From: Actinomycetota bacterium
GTDB taxonomy: Bacteria; Actinomycetota; Thermoleophilia; Gaiellales; Gaiellaceae
Length of the DNA: 26,472 bases
Direction: 5' to 3'
Assembly (NCBI GenBank): GCA_020029625.1
Contig: JAIBJP010000019.1
Span: 1 to 26,472, forward strand
The notes beneath the pieces are model-generated. The model did not search any database and was not told where the DNA came from. It saw only the letters and a list, made by a program, of their open reading frames with translations. The position numbers and the translations under genes were made by a program. Each line of letters starts with the position of its first letter. The first letter of the stretch is position 1. This document shows, piece after piece, positions 15,225 through 21,952 of the stretch.

Positions 15225-17110
15225 TCCTCCAACGCCTCTGCTTCCTCGACAGGTTCGGTGGCGCGCACCCGCTCTGAGCGTAGTCGACGCGTGAGCAAAA
15301 TCACCTGTCGGATCGACTCACGCACCGGCCCTCGCTTGGGCCGCTCGTACGCGGCCGGATACGGGGCGTAGCGGCCTGTCGCGAGGGCCCCTGCTTGTGC
15401 CGCCACGGCTCCCCACGCCAGGAAGGCGAAGACGAGCGGGACGGGGACGTAGCCGACCGAGGTCAGCGCCAGGACATACCAGAGCGCGTCGAGACCCATC
15501 TGGAAGCGGAAAGCGAAGGAGGCGAGGAGGATGAGCGGGCCGGCGAAGCCGAGCGCGTACACCGCGAGCGCGGCCGGGCGGCCGCGGTCCGAGGCATGCG
15601 GCAGCCAGAGCCAAGCGTGTACGGACGGGAGCACGAAGAGCAGGGCGAACGGGTTCTGCGCCGCTACGACAAGCGCGACGATCCCGAGGACCAGCATGGC
15701 CGCGAGGTGGCCGCCGAGCTCCTCCGGGCGCGTGACGCTTCGGCGTGGAACCAGCTGCGGCCGCGCCACGAGCCAGCCGAGCAGGGACAGTCCGGCAAGC
15801 GCGAAGAGCGCAGCCACGGCCCAGTCTCCGGCCGCCTGAGTGTCAGGCGCGATCGGGCGCGCCTCGCCGCGGGTCAGGATCCCGAGCACGGCAAAAATGG
15901 CGAAGAGCGCGCCCACCCAGGCCCAGACGCCGAGGCGGCTCGCGAGGCTCCGCAGAGCCGGCCGAAGAGCGATGTGGCGGCGACGGCAGCGGGCGAAGAG
16001 GTCGACGACTGCGGCGAGGAAGGGAAGGAGCGCGGTGAGAAAGAGGAACTGGATCGTCCAGCCGCGGATCAGGCGCGACCCGACCCAGACGTACGACTCG
16101 GTGCCGCGGGCGACGTCGGCGGCAGAATCCAGCGACCCGAGCAGGATCTGGGCCGATCGCCCGAGCTCATCGAGTCGAGTCGCGTTGAGGGCAGCGAGAG
16201 TGTCTGCCCCGGGCGGCGGAGGGCGAGCCCCAGCCGAGGTGAGCGTCACGGCAGGGATTCCCTGGGCGATGAACGGACCCTGGCCGTAGAGCGTGAACGG
16301 AAAGGCGAGATCCACGAGCTGGGCGCCGGCGCTCGACCGCGCGGGCTCCTGCTGCGCCTGGGCGTTGACGGCGGACTGCGCGGTCGCGACGAGGGTGGCT
16401 CCGGGGACGCGCGGCGTTTCCCCGGCGAACTCGAGGCGCGGCGGCCCCGATCCTCCGATCGCGTCGAGATTGATCACCGCCGCGAGCCGATCGCCGATGC
16501 CCGAGTTGCGGGCGAACTCGGCTGCTCCGAGCGACCCGTAGGCGCCGCCGTCTTCCGAGAGGAGGATGACCGAGTGCGCGAGCGACGAGTTGCCGATGTC
16601 GCGGGCGAGCTCGAGTAGCGCCCCGGTCCCCGAGCCGTCGTCGTTGACCCCTGGGGAACGGCCGAGGTTGTCGCGGTGGGCCATGATCACGATCGTCTGC
16701 TGGGAACGCGCGACGTCCTGCTCGGGCTTCAGCGGGGCCGTCGCCACGAGGTTGACGAAGCGCTGCCGGCCGAGACCCGGGACGTTCGCGGTGAAGACCT
16801 GCCGCTCCACCGTGAACTTGTAGTCGCGCAGCCGCGCCGCGACCCACTCGGTTGCTCCGCGCGCACCGTCGGTGCCCGGCCTCCGGTCGGGGTTCCGGCG
16901 CGCGAACTCCCTGGCGAACTGGACGGCCGTCGTGCCGTCGAAGGACGGCGGCAGGCGAGGCTCCTGGAGGGCGACCGGGCTGCCGAGGCTGAACGCGGCC
17001 ACGAGAAGCGGTACCGCTGCCGCAAGCCAGGCCGCGCGGTAGATCCGGCCCGACACGGGCCGCTCGAGCGACCCGCGCCGCGCTCGACGGCGTGGCGGGG
17101 GAACCGCCAT
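15221..17110 (-). CDS. Membrane M28-family peptidase-like protein with missing zinc ligand
   Basis: A 629-residue protein: one N-terminal helix (about 26-46), an extracytoplasmic M28 domain (about 58-330), then six to eight transmembrane helices (350 to about 595) and a charged cytoplasmic tail. M28 features seen are MAHRD (H145, D147), GVNDDGSGTGALLELA (D157/D158), LLSEDGGAYGSLGA (E186 with Asp in place of the second Glu) and INLDAIG (D216). The final His expected near residue 299 is absent; that segment reads GARPPPPGADT. The YGQGPF segment (275-280) also lacks the His of the usual DHxPF. The protein may be a one-metal or non-catalytic relative. Its 3' end overlaps the sortase start; it diverges from the response regulator. 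Confidence 0.82.
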   Translation of the reverse strand: MAVPPPRRRARRGSLERPVSGRIYRAAWLAAAVPLLVAAFSLGSPVALQEPRLPPSFDGTTAVQFAREFARRNPDRRPGTDGARGATEWVAARLRDYKFTVERQVFTANVPGLGRQRFVNLVATAPLKPEQDVARSQQTIVIMAHRDNLGRSPGVNDDGSGTGALLELARDIGNSSLAHSVILLSEDGGAYGSLGAAEFARNSGIGDRLAAVINLDAIGGSGPPRLEFAGETPRVPGATLVATAQSAVNAQAQQEPARSSAGAQLVDLAFPFTLYGQGPFIAQGIPAVTLTSAGARPPPPGADTLAALNATRLDELGRSAQILLGSLDSAADVARGTESYVWVGSRLIRGWTIQFLFLTALLPFLAAVVDLFARCRRRHIALRPALRSLASRLGVWAWVGALFAIFAVLGILTRGEARPIAPDTQAAGDWAVAALFALAGLSLLGWLVARPQLVPRRSVTRPEELGGHLAAMLVLGIVALVVAAQNPFALLFVLPSVHAWLWLPHASDRGRPAALAVYALGFAGPLILLASFAFRFQMGLDALWYVLALTSVGYVPVPLVFAFLAWGAVAAQAGALATGRYAPYPAAYERPKRGPVRESIRQVILLTRRLRSERVRATEPVEEAEALEE

Positions 17111-17118
17111 CGGGCCGG

Positions 17119-17124
17119 AGCCTA
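17119..17124 (-). promoter_or_regulatory. Candidate -10 element of the M28 peptidase gene (leaderless type)
   Basis: On the minus strand TAGGCT ends exactly 8 bases before the ATG at 17110. It shares its TA bases with the TATCCT element of the divergent response regulator gene. No -35 box is evident; any would lie inside the regulator gene. Confidence 0.45.
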
Positions 17125-17128
17125 TCCT
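17123..17128 (+). promoter_or_regulatory. Candidate -10 element of the response regulator gene (leaderless type)
   Basis: TATCCT ends exactly 8 bases before GTG 17137, so the transcript would begin at or next to the start codon. The identical hexamer with the same 8-base gap precedes the TreT-like gene. Overlaps the opposing element at 17119-17124. Confidence 0.5.
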
Positions 17129-17136
17129 GTGTCCCG

Positions 17137-17835
17137 GTGGCTCAGGACGCGACCATCCTGCTCGTCGACGACGAAGAATCCGTGCAGAAGCTGCTCGCCT
17201 TCCCGCTGGAACGGGAGGGCTTCCGGGTCGTGCAGGCTCGGGACGGTGAGGAGGCGCTTGTGCGGTTCGAAGAGAACGACGTCGATCTGGTGATCCTCGA
17301 CATCATGCTCCCGAAGCTGGACGGCCTCGAGGTCTGTCGGCGCCTGCGGGCCAAGAGCACGGTGCCGATCATCATGCTCACAGCGCGGGACGACGAGCTC
17401 GACAAGGTCGTCGGGCTCGAGCTCGGGGCGGACGACTACATCACGAAGCCGTTCTCGATCGGGGAGTTCCGGAGCCGGGTCCGCGCGGCGCTCAGGCGCG
17501 CCATGCTCCCGGCAGCTTCCGCGCGGAGCGATGTCTTCGAGGTGGACGGGCTCCAGATCGACGTCCCACGCCGCGCCGTCGCTGTTCGCGGCGAGCCGGT
17601 CCAGCTCACCTATCTCGAGTTCGAGCTTCTGCGCATGCTCGCAGCGAATCCGGGCCGCGTCTACACGAGGGAGACGCTGCTCTCCGCGCTTCGCGGCGGC
17701 TCGCAGTACCGCGACCCGCGCACGATCGACGTCCACGTCCGCCACCTGCGCGAAAAGATCGAGCGCGATCCCCGCAACCCGGAGTACGTGTTCACGGTCC
17801 GGGGGGTCGGCTATCGCTTTCGGGACTCCGGTTGA
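17137..17835 (+). CDS. OmpR/PhoB-family response regulator
   Basis: A 232-residue two-domain DNA-binding regulator. The receiver domain has the acidic pair D11-D12 (ILLVDDEE), phospho-acceptor D55 (LVILDIMLPKLDG), T82 (IIMLTARDDE) and K104 (YITKPFS). The C-terminal winged helix (about 133-230) includes LTYLEFELLRMLAANPGRVY, TRETLL, the recognition region RTIDVHVRHLREKIE and VRGVGYRF. GTG 17137 places the receiver domain at the usual distance from the N terminus; upstream codons lie in the promoter gap. The TTG start of the histidine kinase overlaps its stop. With the HtrA gene it forms a likely envelope-stress operon. Confidence 0.93.
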   Translation: MAQDATILLVDDEESVQKLLAFPLEREGFRVVQARDGEEALVRFEENDVDLVILDIMLPKLDGLEVCRRLRAKSTVPIIMLTARDDELDKVVGLELGADDYITKPFSIGEFRSRVRAALRRAMLPAASARSDVFEVDGLQIDVPRRAVAVRGEPVQLTYLEFELLRMLAANPGRVYTRETLLSALRGGSQYRDPRTIDVHVRHLREKIERDPRNPEYVFTVRGVGYRFRDSG

Positions 17836-19268
17836 GCCGGCTGCTCCACCCGAATCTGGCCCTCAAGTTCGGCCTGGCGCTGTTCGTGATCGTGGCTGGC
17901 GCCCTCGGCATCGTTTACCTCGCCGTGGTACCCCGGCTCGAGTCGCGCCTCGTGAACGCGAAGGTCGAGGGGCTCGAGCGGGCGTCTTCCTCGGTGGCCG
18001 ACCAGTTCCGGGGCGCGGACCCTCTCAGGGATTACCAGACGCTGGCCACGAATTTTTCGTCGAGTCTCAACGCGCGAGTCGTCGTGCTGGAGAGGCTGCG
18101 CCCGAACTCCAGGTTGATCAGCGTCGCCGACTCGAACGGCTTGTCCTCGCCGGACGTGGGCACGGACCCCATCGCGCGCCGGGCTCTCGAATCGGGAGGG
18201 ACCGCAACGGGTCGCATCGAGCGCGGCGGCTCGGATCGAGCCGAGGTGGCCGTTCCGCTCGACTCTACGACCGTCGTGCTCCTCTCGGCCTCGCTCAGAG
18301 ACGCCCTGGCCAACGTCTCCCTCGTCCGCCGCACGCTCCTCCTGGCGGGAATCGCGGCGCTCGGCGTGTCTCTCTTCGTGGGAGCGCTCGCTGCCTGGAG
18401 CTTCACGCGGCGGATCCGGCGCCTCGAGGAGGCTGCTGAACGAATCGCTGCGGGAGATTTCGAGCAGCCCATCGTCGATCCGGTGGACGACGAGGTTGGC
18501 GAGCTCGCCCAGGTGTTCGACTCCATGCGCCTCCGCCTCGCACAGCTGGATCACGCCCGTCGCGAATTCATCGCCAACGCGTCGCACGAGCTGCGGACGC
18601 CGCTCTTCTCGCTCGGTGGATTCCTCGAGCTGATGGCGCACGAGGATCTGGACGATCGCGAGCGGCGCGATTTCGTCGAGGAGATGGCCGCGCAGGTGGA
18701 GCGCCTGACGAAGCTGGCCACCGACCTTCTCGACCTCTCCCGCCTCGACGCCGGGCAGCTCACGGTGAACAGGACTGAAGTCGACCTGGCGGCGATTGCA
18801 CGCACCGTCGGCGAGGAGTTTCGCGCCATCGCCGAGGGCTCCGGGCACCCTCTGCAGGTCAGGGCCGACGGCCCGCTCCTTGCTGTCGGAGACGAACAGC
18901 GAATCCTCCAGATCGCGCGCATCCTCGTGGAGAACGCGCTCAGGCACACGCCCGCCGGCACCATCGTGGTCGTCACAGCGGAATTGGAGGATGCCAAAGC
19001 GGCCTTATCCGTTCGCGACAGCGGCCCTGGAGTGCCCGCGCGTGACCACGAGCACCTGTTCGAGCGCTTTTACCGCGCCGACGGGGGCAAGGCCTCGGGC
19101 AGCGGCCTCGGGCTCGCGATCGCTCGGGAGCTCGCGGTGCGCATGGAAGGGGCGATCGAGCTTCGCTCAGAGCCCGGAAACACCCTGTTCACGCTCATTT
19201 TGCCACTTTTGGCCGTGGCTGAAGGGGCCGATTCCACGGGGAAACAGGCAGTCGGGACGCCTGGCTAG
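17832..19268 (+). CDS. HAMP-domain sensor histidine kinase
   Basis: A 478-residue membrane sensor kinase paired with the preceding regulator. Transmembrane helices at about 11-33 and 168-191 flank an extracytoplasmic sensor segment of about 135 residues. HAMP follows (about 190-242), then the H-box NASHELRTPLFSLGGFLELM with phospho-acceptor H252. The ATPase domain has the N-box RILVENALRHTP (N368), G1 DSGPGVP (from 396) and G2 GSGLGLAIA (from 423). The TTG start overlaps the regulator stop as TTGA, giving tight coupling. The layout matches MprB/CutS-type envelope sensors. The signal is not deducible from sequence. Confidence 0.93.
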   Translation: MSRLLHPNLALKFGLALFVIVAGALGIVYLAVVPRLESRLVNAKVEGLERASSSVADQFRGADPLRDYQTLATNFSSSLNARVVVLERLRPNSRLISVADSNGLSSPDVGTDPIARRALESGGTATGRIERGGSDRAEVAVPLDSTTVVLLSASLRDALANVSLVRRTLLLAGIAALGVSLFVGALAAWSFTRRIRRLEEAAERIAAGDFEQPIVDPVDDEVGELAQVFDSMRLRLAQLDHARREFIANASHELRTPLFSLGGFLELMAHEDLDDRERRDFVEEMAAQVERLTKLATDLLDLSRLDAGQLTVNRTEVDLAAIARTVGEEFRAIAEGSGHPLQVRADGPLLAVGDEQRILQIARILVENALRHTPAGTIVVVTAELEDAKAALSVRDSGPGVPARDHEHLFERFYRADGGKASGSGLGLAIARELAVRMEGAIELRSEPGNTLFTLILPLLAVAEGADSTGKQAVGTPG

Positions 19269-19280
19269 TCGACCACTACC

Positions 19281-20525
19281 ATGCGAAGAAGCGTGCGCCC
19301 CGGACCCCTAGCCGTCATCGCGGTCGTCTGCGCCCTCCTGGGCAGCACCACCGCGCTCGCAATCGCGAAGTCCACCGGCTGGTTCGGAGACGGCCACACC
19401 GACACGATCGTGCTCACCCAGGGGGCGCCCTCGCCGGCAGCGAACCGGGTCGACCAGGTCGCGACGGGCAAGCCACTCGCCGGCAACGACTTCGACCCTG
19501 CTGCCATCTACCGCGCCCGGGCTACGGGCGTCGTGACCATCGTCGCGCTCTTCGGCTCGCAGGCACAGAACGGGAGCGGGAATGCCGCCCAGGGGTCCGG
19601 GTTCGTTGTCTCCAAGGAGGGCTACATCCTCACCAACTCCCACGTGATCACAACTGCGGGCGAAGGCGCGCCCGGCGAGACGCCGGAGGCGGCCGGCACG
19701 GTGTTCGTGGAGTTCGGGGACGGCGACCGCATCCCCGCGAGGATCATCGGTTGGGACGTCTACGACGACGTCGGACTCCTGAAGGTCGCCCCCAAGGAGC
19801 ACCGGCTCAGCCCGGTGCCGCTCGGAGACTCGAGCACGGTTGTCGTGGGCGAGCCGGTCGCCGCTATCGGCAGTCCCTTCGGCAAGGAAAATTCCCTCTC
19901 GGTCGGCGTCGTCTCGGCGACCGAGCGCTCGATCGAGTCCCTGACGTCGACCTACGACCTGGTCGACGCGATCCAGACAGACGCTCCGATCAACCGTGGC
20001 AACTCGGGTGGGCCGATGTTCGACGCTCGGGGGCGGGTGATCGGCATCAACGCGCAGATTCGGAGCGAATCCGGCAACGCCGAGGGAGTCGGCTTCGCCG
20101 TACCCATCAACTCGGCCAAGCGCTCGATGGACCAGCTGATCGAAAACGGCCGTGTCCGCTATGCGTGGCTCGGCGTCTCTACCCAGACCGTGACGCCCAA
20201 GCTGGCGCGCCACTTCGATTTCGCGTCGGAGCGCGGTGCCGCCGTTCAGACCGTGATCGAAGGAGGGCCGGCGGCCAAGGCGGGCCTGCACGGGGGTGGG
20301 CGCGAGGAGGATTTCAGGGGCATCCCCTTCCGTGGCGGCGGCGACCTCATCGTCGCCATCGACGGGAACCGCGTCGCGAGTGCGGAGGACGTGGTGCGGG
20401 TCGTGACCGAGCAGCTCTTCCCGGGGCAGACGACGCGCCTGACCGTGCTTCGCGGCGGCGAGCGGCTGGTCATCTCGGTCGTTCTGGGCGACCGCCCGGC
20501 GAATCCCCCTCGCAGCGGCCGGTAG
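19281..20525 (+). CDS. HtrA/DegP-family membrane-anchored serine protease with PDZ domain
   Basis: A 414-residue envelope protease/chaperone. An N-terminal hydrophobic segment (about 9-29) anchors or exports it. The trypsin-like domain has H121 (LTNSHVI), D163 (YDDVGLLKV) and S242 (INRGNSGGPMFD), so the triad looks intact. A PDZ domain follows (about 293-405), with an inserted glycine-rich loop at HGGGREEDFRGIPFRGGG. It starts 12 bases after the histidine kinase, so the three genes are probably one operon, as in mycobacterial mprA-mprB-pepD. There the protease acts in cell-envelope stress; a similar role is inferred here. Confidence 0.93.
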   Translation: MRRSVRPGPLAVIAVVCALLGSTTALAIAKSTGWFGDGHTDTIVLTQGAPSPAANRVDQVATGKPLAGNDFDPAAIYRARATGVVTIVALFGSQAQNGSGNAAQGSGFVVSKEGYILTNSHVITTAGEGAPGETPEAAGTVFVEFGDGDRIPARIIGWDVYDDVGLLKVAPKEHRLSPVPLGDSSTVVVGEPVAAIGSPFGKENSLSVGVVSATERSIESLTSTYDLVDAIQTDAPINRGNSGGPMFDARGRVIGINAQIRSESGNAEGVGFAVPINSAKRSMDQLIENGRVRYAWLGVSTQTVTPKLARHFDFASERGAAVQTVIEGGPAAKAGLHGGGREEDFRGIPFRGGGDLIVAIDGNRVASAEDVVRVVTEQLFPGQTTRLTVLRGGERLVISVVLGDRPANPPRSGR

Positions 20526-20531
20526 CGCGTC

Positions 20532-20537
20532 TACGCT
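20532..20537 (+). promoter_or_regulatory. Candidate -10 element of the DNA methyltransferase gene (leaderless type)
   Basis: TACGCT ends exactly 8 bases before GTG 20546. It lies in the 20-base gap after the HtrA gene. No Shine-Dalgarno sequence is seen. Same spacing as at parA, the regulator and the TreT-like gene. Confidence 0.45.
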
Positions 20538-20545
20538 GGCCGCAC

Positions 20546-21388
20546 GTGAGGCCGTCGGAAAACCTCGTCCTGCTCGGAGACAACCTCGAGCTCTTGCCGG
20601 AGCTCGACGACGGGATCTTCCAGGTCGCCTACCTCGATCCCCCTTTCAACACGGGCAGGGTGCAGCGCCGCCGGACGCTTGCGACCGTGACCGCCGCGGA
20701 CGGCGATCGCATCGGCTTTCAAGGCCGCCGCTATGCCACCTCGGTGCTCGCCGAGTCTTCGTACGCGGACGAGTTCGACGACTACCTCGGCTTCCTCGAG
20801 CCGCGCCTCCTGGAGGTGCGGCGGCTCCTCTGCGAGAGCGGGACGCTCTATCTGCACAGCGACTACCGCGAGGCCCATTACGTGAAGCTGCTCCTGGACG
20901 GGCTCTTCGGACGCGACTGTTTCCTGAACGAGATCATCTGGGCGTACGACTACGGTGCCCGCCCACGCCGCCGCTGGCCGGCCAAGCACGACACGATCCT
21001 GGTCTACGTCAAGGACCCCGATCGCTACTGGTTCGACGCCGAGGCGGTCGAGCGGGAGCCCTACATGGCTCCGGGCCTGGTCACCGCCGAGAAGGCGGCA
21101 CGGGGCAAGCTCCCGACTGACGTCTGGTGGCACACGATCGTCTCTCCGACAGGGAAGGAGAAGACGGGCTATCCCACTCAGAAGCCTGAGGGGATCCTGC
21201 GGCGCATCGTCCAGGCCTCGAGCAAGCCGGGCGACTGGTGCCTCGACTGCTTTGCCGGCTCCGGGACTCTGGGCGCCGTGGCCGCCGCGCTAGGACGACG
21301 CTTCGTCCTCATCGACTCGAATCCGGAGGCGATCGCGGTGGCACGGCGGCGCCTCGCCGCTGTTTCGACGAGTGGGTCGAACGGGTAA
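20546..21388 (+). CDS. Orphan beta-class DNA methyltransferase (probable adenine-N6)
   Basis: A 280-residue SAM-dependent DNA methyltransferase. Catalytic motif IV is LDPPFNTG (D31-F34) near the N terminus. The SAM-binding motif I, CLDCFAGSGTLGAV, comes at the C-terminal end (from about 232) after TQKPEGIL (211-218). That IV...I order is the beta class, and DPPF favours N6-adenine over N4-cytosine. The central part (about 38-205) must hold the target-recognition region; the sequence it reads is unknown. No restriction endonuclease or specificity subunit is nearby, so it looks like an orphan enzyme. GTG 20546 is set by homology (VRPSENLVLLGDN) and by the upstream hexamer; the longer open frame is a shadow of the HtrA gene. 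Confidence 0.88.
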   Translation: MRPSENLVLLGDNLELLPELDDGIFQVAYLDPPFNTGRVQRRRTLATVTAADGDRIGFQGRRYATSVLAESSYADEFDDYLGFLEPRLLEVRRLLCESGTLYLHSDYREAHYVKLLLDGLFGRDCFLNEIIWAYDYGARPRRRWPAKHDTILVYVKDPDRYWFDAEAVEREPYMAPGLVTAEKAARGKLPTDVWWHTIVSPTGKEKTGYPTQKPEGILRRIVQASSKPGDWCLDCFAGSGTLGAVAAALGRRFVLIDSNPEAIAVARRRLAAVSTSGSNG

Positions 21389-21436
21389 GGAAACTGTTGC
21401 TGGGGCGCTCCGGAAGATTCAAGGAGGCTTAAGTAG

Positions 21437-21462
21437 GTTTTGAAAAGGTTTCCGCCGGGAAA
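21437..21462 (+). promoter_or_regulatory. Sigma-B/SigF-like promoter of the RsbW-like gene
   Basis: GTTTTG (21437-21442) and GGGAAA (21457-21462) are separated by 14 bases. They resemble the GTTT...GGGWAW promoters read by SigB/SigF-type sigma factors. GGGAAA ends exactly 8 bases before ATG 21471, so the transcript would be nearly leaderless. The region (21389-21470, 82 bases) is clearly AT-richer than its surroundings. It also contains an AAGGAGG at 21421-21427 with no start codon at a usable distance. Confidence 0.45.
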
Positions 21463-21470
21463 CTAAGCCA

Positions 21471-21920
21471 ATGGCGTCTATCTCCATGGAGCGTGGGGGT
21501 TCCGTTCGGGGCGAGCGCGACGGCATCGTCGCGCTGACGGTGCCCGCCCGGGCCGAGTTCATCGCGCTCGGCCGGCTCGCGCTCACGGGCCTCGCCCGCA
21601 CGCGAGCTCTCTCGGCGGAGATGGTGGCCGATCTCAAGCTGGCGCTGACGGAGGCCTGCTCGAACTCGGTCCGTCACGCCTACGACGAGGGTCGCGAGGG
21701 CGTCGTGGAGATCCTCTACGAGCTGTCCGACGACCGGATCGCGATCCAGGTCACCGACGACGGCTCGGGTTTTGACCCCCAGACCCTGGAACGTGCACAG
21801 GAAGAGCTGGACGAAGGCGGTCTCGGCATCGCGATCATCCGGGCCCTGACTGACGAGCTCGAGATCGGCGCCCGCCCCGAGGGCGGCTCGCGCCTTCGGT
21901 TCACGAAGTACCTCACGTAG
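21471..21920 (+). CDS. RsbW-like anti-sigma factor / GHKL serine kinase
   Basis: A 149-residue HATPase_c_2 protein of the RsbW/SpoIIAB type. It has the N-box LKLALTEACSNSVRHAY (E61, N65), G1 VTDDGSGFDP (94-103) and G2 EGGLGIAIIRALTDEL (115-130). Such proteins bind a SigB/SigF-family sigma factor and phosphorylate an anti-anti-sigma factor. Neither partner gene is in this window, so the target is unknown. A sigma-B-like promoter directly upstream suggests feedback by its own sigma factor. It is followed after 32 bases by the trehalose-type glycosyltransferases, which hints at a stress regulon. ATG 21486 is an alternative start. Confidence 0.88.
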   Translation: MASISMERGGSVRGERDGIVALTVPARAEFIALGRLALTGLARTRALSAEMVADLKLALTEACSNSVRHAYDEGREGVVEILYELSDDRIAIQVTDDGSGFDPQTLERAQEELDEGGLGIAIIRALTDELEIGARPEGGSRLRFTKYLT

Positions 21921-21938
21921 GCGAGCCTGCCCCGCAGC

Positions 21939-21944
21939 TATCCT
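21939..21944 (+). promoter_or_regulatory. Candidate -10 element of the TreT-like gene (leaderless type)
   Basis: TATCCT ends exactly 8 bases before GTG 21953. It is identical in sequence and spacing to the element before the response regulator gene. No Shine-Dalgarno sequence lies in between. Confidence 0.5.
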
Positions 21945-21952
21945 GCGCCGCC

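Noticed and set aside
17100..17105. GGAACC as an ECF-sigma -35 box 17 bases upstream of the regulator's TATCCT
   Set aside because: ECF promoters pair GGAAC with a CGT-type -10, which is absent, and the match is not repeated at the other similar promoters.
21421..21427. Perfect AAGGAGG ribosome-binding sequence upstream of the RsbW-like gene
   Set aside because: No start codon lies 4-10 bases downstream. An 8-codon TTG...TAA mini-ORF begins at 21440, 12 bases away, which is too far. It is more likely part of an AT-rich promoter region.
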